NCBI RefSeq assembly: GCF_003576455.2
Contig: NZ_CP032869.1
Coordinates: 2,666,001-2,730,000, forward strand
DNA: 64,000 bases
Direction: 5' to 3'
From: Mucilaginibacter celer
Lineage (GTDB): Bacteria; Bacteroidota; Bacteroidia; Sphingobacteriales; Sphingobacteriaceae
The position numbers were made by a program, and so were the translations under genes. The notes under the pieces were generated by a model that saw only the letters and a list, made by a program, of their open reading frames with translations, searched no databases and was not told the origin of the DNA. This document shows positions 32,455 to 41,770 of this stretch, piece after piece (position 1 is the first letter of the stretch; each line of letters opens with the position of its first letter).

Positions 32455-34836
32455 TTAAATCTCTATGCGGTAATTGATGGTTGGGAAAATCCCTATCCAT
32501 TTATTTTTTTCGATGATCCGCTTGCTGGTGTTGTAAAACAAACCGGTATTGTTGCGCCTGTTTAACAGGTTTTGAATATCGAGCAGCAAAAAATGCGATA
32601 CCTTTTTACTGTTGATGCGATAACTGGCCGAAAAATCGACACGAATATAGGGATCGGCCGTTAATGTGTTGGTTTTGGATTGATCGATGATCTGCTCATC
32701 GCGCTTAAAAGTTTCATCAACCAAAATTGGCGTGTATTTGCGGCCGCCTGCATAAATGATCTTTCCGTTAAGGCCGAAAAGGTTTTTATGATTATCGCCG
32801 GTAGCCCATTCCTTACCTGCCACCAAATTGGTTACGTATTGGGTATTGAAAGTGGTATTAAACTCCTGTCCGCTCAACGCTTTGTACTTTGAGTTGAATA
32901 CCGACGAGGTGATCATAAAATAATAGCCTTTATTCAGTGAGCGCTCCACCGATACCTCCACGCCATAGTTTTTGCCGGTACCTTTGTTTACCAATGAACG
33001 ATAATCATCCCCGCTGATAGCTGTATTATCCGATACATTCAGCACCGAGAAATTATCGGTTAGATCGGATGATACCGGCACATCATATAAATGCTGATAA
33101 TAGGCCTCTGTTTTAAATTTCAGGTGATTGGAAAACAGTTTTTCATAGCCAGCCACCAACTGCGCCGATTTGGTTGGCGATAGTTTGCTGCTTACCGCCG
33201 CGTTTGATGTGGCGCTTTTTGCAAAGTAAAACGATAGAGGTTCCAATCGGCTGTAGATGCCACCAGCTAATGACAGCTCCTGATCGGGAGTTACACGCCA
33301 GTTGATGCCTGCCCTTGGCTCATAGCTCCAGGTTTTGCTCAGGTTAAAGTAGTTAACGTGAACACCTGTATTCAGGCTCAGCGTTTCGCCAAACTCGTGT
33401 TTGTTTTGGATAAAGCCATCAAAGGTGGATGCATTGCCTTTTTGGTTCAGCAATTCTTTTAGCGTTTTATCATCGCGCTGGTATTCCAAATCGTACAGGT
33501 TATAAGTTAGGAAACCTGCATTAAGGCCCGCGCGGATGTTGTTGTTATTGCCTGTGCGATAGTTAACTATACCCGCATAGCGTACCGCACCATTATCATA
33601 ATGATTATTTTGAAACAGGCTCGGCTCAAACTTGCTGGTTAGTGTATCCACCTTTGTAGAAAGCCGGCTTTGTGATACCGAGATAATATTGCTGAAGTTG
33701 AGCCTGTTATTGGCAATATAAATGTGCTTTAAGCCGGCGCTGCCCGAGTGATAGCTGTACTTCAAATCCCAGGCATCAATACGCTCGTCCCATTTGGCGG
33801 TATCGCGATCTGCATTTTTGTTATCGCTGCCTGCGCCGCCAACGCCGAACAGCGAGAATGTACCGGCACTTTTAGTAGGTAAAACGATATTAAATGAAAG
33901 ATCCTGGTATTGGGGCACGCCCGAATCGGATACTTTTACACCTACCGCGTTTAACAAACCCAGCGTTGAATAGCGATAGCTAAGCAGGTAGGAAGCATTG
34001 CCGCCTTTTTTAAACGGCCCTTCCATGGTTGCTCCAAAACCAAGTACGCCGGCGGTGAAAGCATATTCGCGTTTATCGGTATTGCCTTTTCTGAAACGGA
34101 GATCAAAAACACCTGCCGTGGCATTGTTGTATTCGGCGGCTAAAGCACCCGTATAAAAATCAGAAGTACCAATAACAGTGGAATTGAGCATACTCACCCC
34201 GCCACCTGCCGAACCTTCGTTATTAAAATGGTTAGGGCTCACAATCTCGATGCCCTCCAAACGCCATTGCAAACTTTTGGGCGAGTTGCCGCGTACGATG
34301 ATTTCATTATTATCGCCACCGGCAACCACACCTGCAAAACCCTGCGCCATCCGCGCCGGATCGAAAAGTGCACCCGCGTACCTGTTGGTCTCCTCGGGCG
34401 AGAACGATCTGCCGCTGGCCATCGCCATCGAATTAATCGGGCGCTTATTTGATGTAGCGCTTACCACAACTTCGTTAAGCTGGGTATTGGCGGGTTCAAG
34501 TTCGATATTTAGTTCGGTTTCTTTACCGGTGATCACCAATATATCTGTCAATACCACTTTGTTATAACCTGCATAAGTGGCTTCAACCACCTGGCGGCCA
34601 ACCGGCACCTGCGTAATATGAAAAATACCGTTAGCATCGGTAGCCGCTGCCCTGCCGGGCTCAATCGAGGTTACTTTAACCATAACACCGGGCAAGGTTT
34701 GTTTGGCGCCTTTATCAACAATAATACCCCTGATGGTTTGGGTAAATGATGCAGGTTTGTTTTTAACCTGCGCTATGCCGAGGGATGCTGATATCAGAAA
34801 AGTAAAGAGAAGCAATAAGGAAGATAATTTATTCAT
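32455..34836 (-). CDS. TonB-dependent outer membrane receptor with carboxypeptidase-regulatory N-domain
   Basis: 793 residues. A signal peptide is followed by a CarboxypepD_reg-like domain (IRGIIVDKGAKQTLPGVMVK, about 35-120), a plug domain (LNEVVVSATSNKRPINSMAMASGRSFS, then IIVRGNSPKSLQWRLEGIEI) and a beta-barrel to the end. It lacks an STN domain of its own and has no SusD partner, so it is a plain TonB-dependent transporter of unknown ligand rather than a SusC. It is the first gene of an operon with sigma factor, FecR and STN protein, 42 nt before the sigma gene. This order is the reverse of the common sigma-FecR-receptor arrangement. Confidence 0.88.
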   Translation of the reverse strand: MNKLSSLLLLFTFLISASLGIAQVKNKPASFTQTIRGIIVDKGAKQTLPGVMVKVTSIEPGRAAATDANGIFHITQVPVGRQVVEATYAGYNKVVLTDILVITGKETELNIELEPANTQLNEVVVSATSNKRPINSMAMASGRSFSPEETNRYAGALFDPARMAQGFAGVVAGGDNNEIIVRGNSPKSLQWRLEGIEIVSPNHFNNEGSAGGGVSMLNSTVIGTSDFYTGALAAEYNNATAGVFDLRFRKGNTDKREYAFTAGVLGFGATMEGPFKKGGNASYLLSYRYSTLGLLNAVGVKVSDSGVPQYQDLSFNIVLPTKSAGTFSLFGVGGAGSDNKNADRDTAKWDERIDAWDLKYSYHSGSAGLKHIYIANNRLNFSNIISVSQSRLSTKVDTLTSKFEPSLFQNNHYDNGAVRYAGIVNYRTGNNNNIRAGLNAGFLTYNLYDLEYQRDDKTLKELLNQKGNASTFDGFIQNKHEFGETLSLNTGVHVNYFNLSKTWSYEPRAGINWRVTPDQELSLAGGIYSRLEPLSFYFAKSATSNAAVSSKLSPTKSAQLVAGYEKLFSNHLKFKTEAYYQHLYDVPVSSDLTDNFSVLNVSDNTAISGDDYRSLVNKGTGKNYGVEVSVERSLNKGYYFMITSSVFNSKYKALSGQEFNTTFNTQYVTNLVAGKEWATGDNHKNLFGLNGKIIYAGGRKYTPILVDETFKRDEQIIDQSKTNTLTADPYIRVDFSASYRINSKKVSHFLLLDIQNLLNRRNNTGLFYNTSKRIIEKNKWIGIFPTINYRIEI

Positions 34837-34909
34837 TTCAGTAAAATTTCTCCCGTAACACGCCAGGATTATTTTACCCCTATGGGGAAATGAAAATTTT
34901 TTTGTCTGA

Positions 34910-35030
34910 GTGAAAATTATCTGAATCAGAATTTACAGAATTTTAGGATTTACAGAATTTCAGCGATTGATTAGATTCTGTTAATTCTCAAATTCTGTAA
35001 ATTCTGATTCAGACAAACACCCTGTGTATA
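34910..35030. repeat. Word-repeat left of hairpin element copy 2
   Basis: CTGAATCAGAATTTACAGAA on the left is mirrored by AATTCTGTAAATTCTGATTC on the right around GCGATTGATTAGATTCTGTT, giving a long hairpin. Related words continue on the other side of the inserted element (35345-35435). Confidence 0.6.
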
Positions 35031-35345
35031 CCTCAGGGTCCTCTGCGAGTTTAAGTTTACCCACAAAACAGCATTGGTGAAATTGAATAGCAACTTGAGT
35101 TGAACCCCTCTGGGGTTCGGAAGGAGCGTAGCGTGTTTTTCTACAAACCTTTACCCCCTCTGGGGGATTTTGATAATTTGTCAATCTTTTTATTTCTTTT
35201 ATAGCGCCATGATAGGTGCACCAGAGGTGCAAAAGGTTTGTAGTAATATCAAATCACCCATATTTATTGCACCAGAGGTGCAAAACAAGACATTTAGCAG
35301 GTCCGATTTTTATGGGTAAACTTAAATCTGCGAGAGACCCTGAGG
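35031..35345 (-). repeat. MITE-like hairpin element, copy 2
   Basis: The 315-bp inverted copy of 20413-20729. The left end is well preserved (CCTCAGGGTCCTCTGCGAG); the right end has drifted (AAATCTGCGAGAGACCCTG). The four triloop palindromes are kept, for example GAACCCC-TCT-GGGGTTC at 35102-35118. It interrupts a pair of CTGAATCAGAATTT word-repeats 195-500 bp upstream of the TonB receptor gene. Confidence 0.75.
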
Positions 35346-35435
35346 GGACGGAAATTCTGATTCAGACAATCTTAATTTTGCGATTGATTAGATTCTGTTA
35401 ATTCCCAAATTCTGTAAATTCTGATTCAGACAATC
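35346..35435. repeat. Word-repeat right of hairpin element copy 2
   Basis: Contains two AAATTCTGATTCAGACAATCT words and GCGATTGATTAGATTCTGTT, the same words as at 34910-35030 in direct orientation. It overlaps the very end of the histidine kinase gene. Confidence 0.5.
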
Positions 35436-37798
35436 TCCTGCTTAAAAACATGGTGTAAAACCTTGCCCCGCAGTTCATCGGGCAAAAAGGGTTTCATTAC
35501 AATATCATCAAAGCCGTTTTTAAAGGCATCTTCCTCTACATCTTTGGGCAGGTTGGCCGTGAGGGCTATAATTGGGATATGCACACCATTTAGCCGCATG
35601 CGTTTGGTGGCTTCGTAACCATCCATAACGGGCATCTGCAAATCCATCAGCACCAGTCGGTGTTTGTTGGTATCCAGCATATCCAGGGCTTCCTGGCCGT
35701 TGGTTGCTACGTTGGTAGTGGCCCCCCATCGTTTTAAATAAGTTTGGGCAACCAGCACGTTCATGGGGTTATCATCAACCAGTAAAATATCGATGCCGTT
35801 AAGCAGCTTATCGGCATCGTCGGTTTTTGTCTTAACCTCGGCCGGTGCGGTTTTACGGGCAACTTTTTCGAATGTTTTAACGAAGTAAAATATCGAACCC
35901 ACACCTTCTTCGCTGATGAGCTGCAGGGCGCTGTTTTGCAGTTCGAGGATTTTTTTGCTGATGGCGAGGCCTAAACCTGTACCCCCAAAGCTGCGGGAAA
36001 TAGACGAATCGGCCTGGGTAAAGCGCTCGAAGATCAGCTTTTGTTTACCGCGGGGGATGCCTATGCCTGTGTCCTTCACAAATATCATTAAGGTGGCCGA
36101 TGTTTCCGTCTGCTCCTTTACCTCGATACCCAGCACCACTTCGCCGCTGGGTGTAAATTTGATAGCGTTGTGTACCAGATTGGTAACCACCTGCGAAATA
36201 CGGGTTGGGTCGCCCAGAACTTTGTGCTGCAGTTTTTTATCCAGATCGAGCCTTAAACCAATGCCCTTATCATGGGCCGTGGTTTGCAAACCGCCTACCA
36301 CGTTGCGGGCAATGGCGGCAAGGTCCATTTCAATATGTTCGAAAGTGATTTTACCCGCCTCTATCTTGTTGTAATCCAGCACATCGTTTACGATAGCCAG
36401 CAGGTTATTGGCCGAAAACAGCATTACGTCGAGGTGCTCCACCTGGTCGGGCCTCGGATTACTTTTAAGCAGCAGGTGACTCATACCGATAACCGAGTTT
36501 AACGGTGTGCGGATTTCATGGCTCATGGTACTTAAAAACTCGCTTTTAACTTTTAACCCCTGCTCGGCATCGGCCCGTGCCTTTTTTAATACGAAAGATA
36601 CCCTGTGCGCCAGCACCAGGGATTGTAAAAAGAAGAAAGTTAGATACCCTAAAAAACTAACTAATTGTAATGGCGGGATCAGAGCCCAGTAATGGAACAG
36701 CGAGATACCAAATACCGTCATCAAAGCAAATGCACTCCACAAAGCATATACCGAGCCCGGCCTTTCATTGCGCCAGGCCTGCGAGTACACGTATGGAATA
36801 TATACAAGGCAAAACAACATTACGCCCAAAAAGGGATTAACCAGTTGGGTAAAGATCCAGGCGGGTAATACCAATGAGGCTAAGGCAAACAAAACGCAGA
36901 TACCGTTAATAACATCCACAATGCGCTTGTTTACATCAAGCGGGTACAGGTGCCGGGTGTATAAACCAAACAGACCTATCCCCAAAAACAGGCTCATGTA
37001 TTCTATGCGGGCGGTTACATACCAGTTAATATTGGGCAGCAGGCTGTGCAGCACATAATTATCTGTGCCGATGATGCGATAACTGTAAACCAGCGAAAAC
37101 AGGGCAAACAGCAGGATTGCCTTATCCCGGCTGCCCAGCAAATACAAACCCAGGAAAAACAAACCGCCCATAATTAAACAGCCGGTAAGCAGCAAATCAA
37201 TCCCCTCGGCGCGGTGACGGGCGAGCGCAATGGTATCCCGCGGTCCTATAAACATCGGTTTGCTGATGCCACCCTTGCTGTGTACAAAGTTGGCTATTTG
37301 CAGCGTAAGCCTGATGGTATCGGCATTGGCAGGCAAATCAACAGCTTTATATTCCCAGTGCGGTACAAAACCGGTTTCGGAGGTGCTGATCTGTCCGTTG
37401 GATGCCATTTCCTTATTATTAACAAACAGGCGGTAGGCACAGTATACATCGGGCATGGAAATGCGCAGGTCATGGCTGCGCGGAGGAAGTAAAATAGTGA
37501 GCCGGTAAGTTGCGTAGCCGTAGGCCGGCAGCTCCTGCCCCTTCCATTTAAAGCCATTCCACTTAAAGGGGAACTCAACCAGCAGGCGGTTTTTAATGCC
37601 GGCGGTATCATTGGGATTAACAAACTGGTTCCAGTAAAATTGCCAGTACCCGCGAAGTTCAATTTTGTTATCAACAGGATGGTCGCGCAGGTCCAGCACA
37701 CCGTGTACCGCTGCTACATAGTTGGTAGCCCTGGCAGGTTTGGTAAACACGCCCGGCAGCATAAACAGCAAAATACAAACAAGCCACCTGATTTTCAT
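35426..37798 (-). CDS. Hybrid histidine kinase with 7TMR-DISM sensor
   Basis: 790 residues. A signal peptide, then a galactose-binding-like periplasmic domain (RGYWQFYWNQF... about 45-200), then seven membrane helices of the 7TMR-DISM type (about 212-400). HisKA has the phosphorylated histidine in FLSTMSHEIRTPLNSVIGMSHLL (about residue 433); the HATPase has NLVHNAIKFTPSG, DTGIGI and GGTGLGLAI. A receiver domain at the C-terminus (about 668-785) has LLVDDNPMN and the acceptor Asp in VLMDLQMPVMDGYEA. No output domain or adjacent response regulator is present, so it is an orphan; 7TMR-DISM sensors often detect carbohydrates or small ligands. Confidence 0.9.
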   Translation of the reverse strand: MKIRWLVCILLFMLPGVFTKPARATNYVAAVHGVLDLRDHPVDNKIELRGYWQFYWNQFVNPNDTAGIKNRLLVEFPFKWNGFKWKGQELPAYGYATYRLTILLPPRSHDLRISMPDVYCAYRLFVNNKEMASNGQISTSETGFVPHWEYKAVDLPANADTIRLTLQIANFVHSKGGISKPMFIGPRDTIALARHRAEGIDLLLTGCLIMGGLFFLGLYLLGSRDKAILLFALFSLVYSYRIIGTDNYVLHSLLPNINWYVTARIEYMSLFLGIGLFGLYTRHLYPLDVNKRIVDVINGICVLFALASLVLPAWIFTQLVNPFLGVMLFCLVYIPYVYSQAWRNERPGSVYALWSAFALMTVFGISLFHYWALIPPLQLVSFLGYLTFFFLQSLVLAHRVSFVLKKARADAEQGLKVKSEFLSTMSHEIRTPLNSVIGMSHLLLKSNPRPDQVEHLDVMLFSANNLLAIVNDVLDYNKIEAGKITFEHIEMDLAAIARNVVGGLQTTAHDKGIGLRLDLDKKLQHKVLGDPTRISQVVTNLVHNAIKFTPSGEVVLGIEVKEQTETSATLMIFVKDTGIGIPRGKQKLIFERFTQADSSISRSFGGTGLGLAISKKILELQNSALQLISEEGVGSIFYFVKTFEKVARKTAPAEVKTKTDDADKLLNGIDILLVDDNPMNVLVAQTYLKRWGATTNVATNGQEALDMLDTNKHRLVLMDLQMPVMDGYEATKRMRLNGVHIPIIALTANLPKDVEEDAFKNGFDDIVMKPFLPDELRGKVLHHVFKQEIV

Positions 37799-37994
37799 CG
37801 CTTAAATAAAACACCAGCAAATTTAATTGATGGTATTAGGATTTTACCTATGTGCAAATGCTTTGCCAAAAAGCAGCAGCATTTTATGCAGTTTTTATTA
37901 TTAAGGTGTGAATATAACAACCCTGCAGAATATATTTAATTATTTAGTTGGAGTTAATGGTTGATATAAACAATAGGTTAATTTCACGTACAGC

Positions 37995-38498
37995 TTAAAT
38001 AGTTTCAGTTAACCTACGGATCCTGATGCGGTTAAACTGCTGCAATAAAATGGGACAGCAATTATAAATGATATTGCAGATCATGATGACTGCAGCGATA
38101 ATATATCGACCATCCAACAAAGCAGCTACGGTACTAAACAGGAAAAACAGCAGGCACATGAAATGAAAGCGCTCATACATAGCGATGGTTTTAAGATACA
38201 TAGCGGGATTGTTTTTTTGAGGGATAGCCGTATAACCGGGTTTATTTTTGCGGGAGATGCGGTTTGCAATATCGCCATGCTGAACAAACCTGCGGATAAA
38301 CCGCACGCCTAAACGTTGATACAACCGGGTGCTATTGCTTAGCTGAAGCTTGCCCAGTATTTTTTGCGGTAGCAAGGCCGGAATAAAACTAAGAGCGATA
38401 AAAATGTAGAAACCGGGAGATAATCCCGCTGAAACCCAATACACCACAACGCCGGCAAAACAAAGTATCGTCCAAAAAAAATTAATGAATTGGTTCAT
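37995..38498 (-). CDS. Membrane protein resembling CrtO-type (glycosyl-diaponeurosporenoate) acyltransferases
   Basis: 167 residues with four hydrophobic segments (about 5-22, 26-45, 110-130, 132-150). The central basic part (YQRLGVRFIRRFVQHGDIANR) and the end MICNIIYNCCPILLQQFNRIRIRRL recall the CrtO acyltransferase family of staphyloxanthin synthesis, where the family ends with N-x-PI-x-x-QRYNRPR. The usual family active-site residues cannot be assigned with certainty. No carotenoid genes are nearby. It might be a related acyltransferase or an uncharacterised conserved membrane protein. Confidence 0.45.
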   Translation of the reverse strand: MNQFINFFWTILCFAGVVVYWVSAGLSPGFYIFIALSFIPALLPQKILGKLQLSNSTRLYQRLGVRFIRRFVQHGDIANRISRKNKPGYTAIPQKNNPAMYLKTIAMYERFHFMCLLFFLFSTVAALLDGRYIIAAVIMICNIIYNCCPILLQQFNRIRIRRLTETI

Positions 38499-38636
38499 GG
38501 CAATACGGTACTTTTATCGAATATCTGCTATTGGCGGTCTGTTTTTACAACAGGCAGCCAAAATTTATCAGGAATAAATCATAAAAAGCTAATAAATAGC
38601 CTATTAAATAATTTATATAAAGTTTTTATAGCAAAG

Positions 38637-38819
38637 TGTTCCACTTTTAAAAACGGGGGTGTTCCAGTTTTCATTTCCAATTTTCACAAACAGCTGATTA
38701 TCAATACCAAAGTGTTCCAGTTTTAATTTCGGGCTCTTTTGACATTTTACAACACACTGATTATCAGATGTTCCATTTTTACAATTTACTCAAAGTGTTC
38801 CACCTTTAAAAATGGAACA
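38637..38819. repeat. Array of TGTTCCA repeats with CTGATTATCA units
   Basis: TGTTCCA occurs at 38637, 38660, 38713, 38769 and 38796 and inverted (TGGAACA) at 38813-38819. CTGATTATCA occurs at 38694-38703 and 38757-38766. Most copies read AAAGTGTTCCA followed by a T-rich run. The spacing is irregular (17-56 bp). No gene is seen between 38499 and 38835. It may be the remnant end of an insertion sequence with multiple terminal repeats, or a multi-site operator. Confidence 0.55.
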
Positions 38820-38835
38820 CTTTGGAATAACGGGA

Positions 38836-39729
38836 TTAATTAACACCCTTTACATTCATTTTAAAGGTATACACTGCCTTGGATGCCGTGATAAACAAGG
38901 TATCCATATTCTTCCCGCCGAAGCAGATATTGGCCGTCCAGGGTTCATCGATATCGATGTGGCCTATTTTTTCCCCTTTTGGATTAACAATGGTTACGCC
39001 TTTGCCGCACATGTAAATATTGCCTTGCTGATCGATAGTCATGCCATCGCATCCCATGGCAATAAACAAAATGCGGTTGGTTAATGAGCCGTCTTTGTTA
39101 ATATCAAAGCGGTAGGTTTTGTTATCGCCGATATCGGCTACGTAAAGGTTTTTACCATCCGGAGTACCGATAATACCATTGGGCTTAACAAACTTATCAT
39201 CAACCATCACAGCCGGGCCTTTGCCTTTGGGCAGGTAATACAGTTTCATACCGTCCAGCTCGGGTTGTTTGCGTGTCCAGTAATCGCGCTGGTAATAGGG
39301 GTCGGTAATATAAATGCCGCCATCAGGGCGTACCCAAACATCATTGGGCCCGTTAAACTTATGGCCCTCATAATCTTTAAGCAATACGGTCACCTTACCT
39401 TTAGGGCTGATTGACCATAGCTGGTCATCGGCATCGGCACAGCTAATCAGGTTGCCCTTTTTATCAAAATACATCCCGTTTGAGCGGCCTGCACTATCCA
39501 GGAATACCGAGAGTTTACCTTCGGTATCATACTTCCAGATTTTGTTATTGGGTTGATCGGTAAAAAACACATTACCTTTTTTATCAACAGCCGGGCCTTC
39601 GGTAAATGAAAATTGCTTGGCTACCAGTTGTGCTTTGGTGCCTGCATCGTAAAGGCCGGTTTCGGTTTGTGCCGATAGCTTGCCGGTAAGCGCAGATAAC
39701 ACCAATATAATTGCAGAAAGTTTTTTCAT
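38836..39729 (-). CDS. SMP-30/gluconolactonase-family beta-propeller enzyme, secreted
   Basis: 297 residues with a signal peptide (MKKLSAIILVLSALTGKLSA). A six-bladed SMP-30 propeller with metal-ligand positions in FTEGPAVDKKGN (Glu), NGPNDVWVRPDG (Asn) and MGCDGMTIDQQGN (Asp). The family hydrolyses lactones such as gluconolactone using a divalent metal. Blade motifs (GNVFFTDQPNNKIWKYD, GIYITDPYY, NLYVADIGDNKTYRFD) are regular. The stop codon directly abuts the TGTTCCA repeat array. No sugar operon partner is adjacent. Confidence 0.85.
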   Translation of the reverse strand: MKKLSAIILVLSALTGKLSAQTETGLYDAGTKAQLVAKQFSFTEGPAVDKKGNVFFTDQPNNKIWKYDTEGKLSVFLDSAGRSNGMYFDKKGNLISCADADDQLWSISPKGKVTVLLKDYEGHKFNGPNDVWVRPDGGIYITDPYYQRDYWTRKQPELDGMKLYYLPKGKGPAVMVDDKFVKPNGIIGTPDGKNLYVADIGDNKTYRFDINKDGSLTNRILFIAMGCDGMTIDQQGNIYMCGKGVTIVNPKGEKIGHIDIDEPWTANICFGGKNMDTLFITASKAVYTFKMNVKGVN

Positions 39730-39860
39730 GGTTGGTACAGGTTTTATTTGGTTTCGCTAAAGTAGCCTATTTTTAAAACCATTTATTTTATCGGGGTAAA
39801 ATATTTGATACAGGTAGTGGTTTTGTATGGTGGATAACTTACGGCGATAACTGTGCAGCT

Positions 39861-39876
39861 TATCAAATATTTGATA
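39861..39876. promoter_or_regulatory. Palindrome upstream of lysS
   Basis: TATCAAATATTTGATA is a perfect 16-bp palindrome; a related half-site (AAATATTTGATA) lies at 39799-39810. It overlaps the predicted -33 region of the lysS promoter, so it may be an operator. Confidence 0.4.
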
Positions 39877-39904
39877 AAAAAGATTGATAAAAACGCTACT
39901 TTTG
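39870..39904 (+). promoter_or_regulatory. Bacteroidota-type promoter of lysS
   Basis: TTTG at 39870-39873 and TACTTTTG at 39897-39904 fit the TTTG...TAnnTTTG consensus, with a 23-bp spacer, 27 bp before the lysS start codon. Confidence 0.5.
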
Positions 39905-39931
39905 CACCTTTATTAAAATACCGTACATCAC

Positions 39932-41653
39932 ATGAGTATTGCATTATCCGAACAGGAAATTTTTCGTCGCAAATCTTTACAGGAATTACGTGCACTGGGT
40001 ATTAACCCATACCCTGCCGAAGCTTTTAATGTTAACGCCTGGGCTCAGGACATTGCCGATAATTTTAAGGATAAACCCGAGGCCTACCAGGATGTTGTAA
40101 TTGCCGGCCGCATCATGACCCGCCGCATTATGGGTAACGCATCATTTGCCGAAATACAGGATTCAACCGGCCGGGTACAGATTTATCTGAAAAGAGATGA
40201 AATTTGCCCCGGTGAGGACAAAACGTTATATAACACCGTATTTAGAAAACTGCTTGATATTGGCGATTATGTTGGTATTAAAGGCTACGTATTCACCACG
40301 CAAACCGGCGAGATCTCAGTTCACGTACGTGAACTGATTGTGCTTTCAAAATCACTGAAACCGCTTCCGGTTGTTAAACGCGAAGACGACGGTACCATCC
40401 ATGATGGCTTTACCGATCCTGAACTGCGTTACCGCCAGCGTTACGTTGATTTAACTGTTAACCCGGCATACAAACAAATCTTCGTTAACCGCTCAAAAGT
40501 GATCAGCGCTATGCGTAATTACTTTAACGCGCAAGGCTGGATGGAGGTTGAAACCCCTATTTTGCAGGCTGTGCATGGCGGAGCTGCGGCACGCCCATTT
40601 GCTACACACCACAACACGCTTGATATGCCGCTGTTTTTGCGTATCGCTAACGAGTTGTACCTGAAAAGACTTATCGTAGCCGGTTTTGATGGCGTGTACG
40701 AGTTTGGTAAAATGTTCCGTAACGAGGGCATGGACCGCACCCACAACCCCGAGTTTACCGCCATGGAAATTTATGTAGCCTACAAAGACTACATTTGGAT
40801 GATGGCCATGGTTGAGGAATGTTTGGAAACAGTAGCCCGTGCCGTACATGGCATCCCGGTTGTACAGGTTGGCAACAACGAGATCAACTTTGCAGGCCCG
40901 TACGAAAAACTATCTATGTATGATTCCATCCTGAAATATACCGGTATCGATGTATCGGCCATGGACGAAGCAGGCTTACGCAACGTTTGTGCCGAACTGA
41001 AAATAGAAGTAAACCCAAGCATGGGTAAAGGGAAACTGATCGACGAGATTTTCAGCGCCAAGGTTGAGCACCACCTCATCCAGCCTACCTATATTACTGA
41101 TTACCCTATTGAAATGACCCCGCTTGCCAAAAAACATCGTACCAAAGACGGCCTGGTGGAACGTTTTGAGCTTTTTGTAAACGGTAAAGAGATTGCCAAT
41201 GCCTACTCGGAACTGAACGATCCTATCGATCAGCGTGAGCGTTTGGAAGAGCAGCTGATACTGGCTGGCCGCGGCGACGATGAGGCTATGGCTATGGACG
41301 ATGATTTTTTACGCGCCCTTGAATACGGCATGCCGCCAACATCAGGCTTAGGTATCGGTATAGACCGACTGGTGATGCTGATGACTAACCAAAGCACTAT
41401 CCAGGAAGTATTATTCTTCCCGCAAATGCGCCCTGAGAAAAAAGCGAAAGTGGCCAGTACTGATGATTTTGTGAACATTGGCGTACCTGCCGAATGGGTG
41501 CAGGTGTTAAATAAAATGGGCTTTAATACCGTTGAGGAACTGAAAGCAGCCAACCCTAACAAAGTATTTAACGATTTGGGCGGGATGCGCAAAAAATTAA
41601 AACTGGATATTACCATGCCTACCAAAGATGAGGTAATGGCCTGGTTTGCATAA
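39932..41653 (+). CDS. lysS: Lysyl-tRNA synthetase, class II
   Basis: 573 residues. An OB-fold anticodon-binding domain (about 55-155, [23 protein letters not shown]) precedes the class II catalytic core: RYRQRYVDL, motif 2 ([20 protein letters not shown]) and motif 3 ([22 protein letters not shown]). After the core, about 70 extra residues ([28 protein letters not shown]) form a helix-hairpin-like tail that is common in Bacteroidota LysRS. It charges tRNA-Lys. It is a single gene with its own promoter and a terminator at 41710-41750. Confidence 0.97.
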   Translation: MSIALSEQEIFRRKSLQELRALGINPYPAEAFNVNAWAQDIADNFKDKPEAYQDVVIAGRIMTRRIMGNASFAEIQDSTGRVQIYLKRDEICPGEDKTLYNTVFRKLLDIGDYVGIKGYVFTTQTGEISVHVRELIVLSKSLKPLPVVKREDDGTIHDGFTDPELRYRQRYVDLTVNPAYKQIFVNRSKVISAMRNYFNAQGWMEVETPILQAVHGGAAARPFATHHNTLDMPLFLRIANELYLKRLIVAGFDGVYEFGKMFRNEGMDRTHNPEFTAMEIYVAYKDYIWMMAMVEECLETVARAVHGIPVVQVGNNEINFAGPYEKLSMYDSILKYTGIDVSAMDEAGLRNVCAELKIEVNPSMGKGKLIDEIFSAKVEHHLIQPTYITDYPIEMTPLAKKHRTKDGLVERFELFVNGKEIANAYSELNDPIDQRERLEEQLILAGRGDDEAMAMDDDFLRALEYGMPPTSGLGIGIDRLVMLMTNQSTIQEVLFFPQMRPEKKAKVASTDDFVNIGVPAEWVQVLNKMGFNTVEELKAANPNKVFNDLGGMRKKLKLDITMPTKDEVMAWFA

Positions 41654-41709
41654 AATTAATATTGCCTTAATTTTTAATATCCATTTTTTGTGATATTTTT
41701 ACGATAGAG

Positions 41710-41750
41710 AACAAACAGCGGCGGAAATTAACTTGCCGTTGTTTGTTTTT
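41710..41750 (+). terminator. Terminator of lysS
   Basis: AACAAACAGCGGC (41710-41722) pairs with GCCGTTGTTTGTT (41735-41747), with one G-T pair, followed by TTTTT. Confidence 0.75.
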
Positions 41751-41770
41751 ACCCTAATCGTATCACATTG

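Noticed and set aside
38637..38819. Possible CRISPR array
   Set aside because: The repeated units are only 7-10 nt, spacing is irregular (17-56 bp), one copy is inverted and no cas genes are present.
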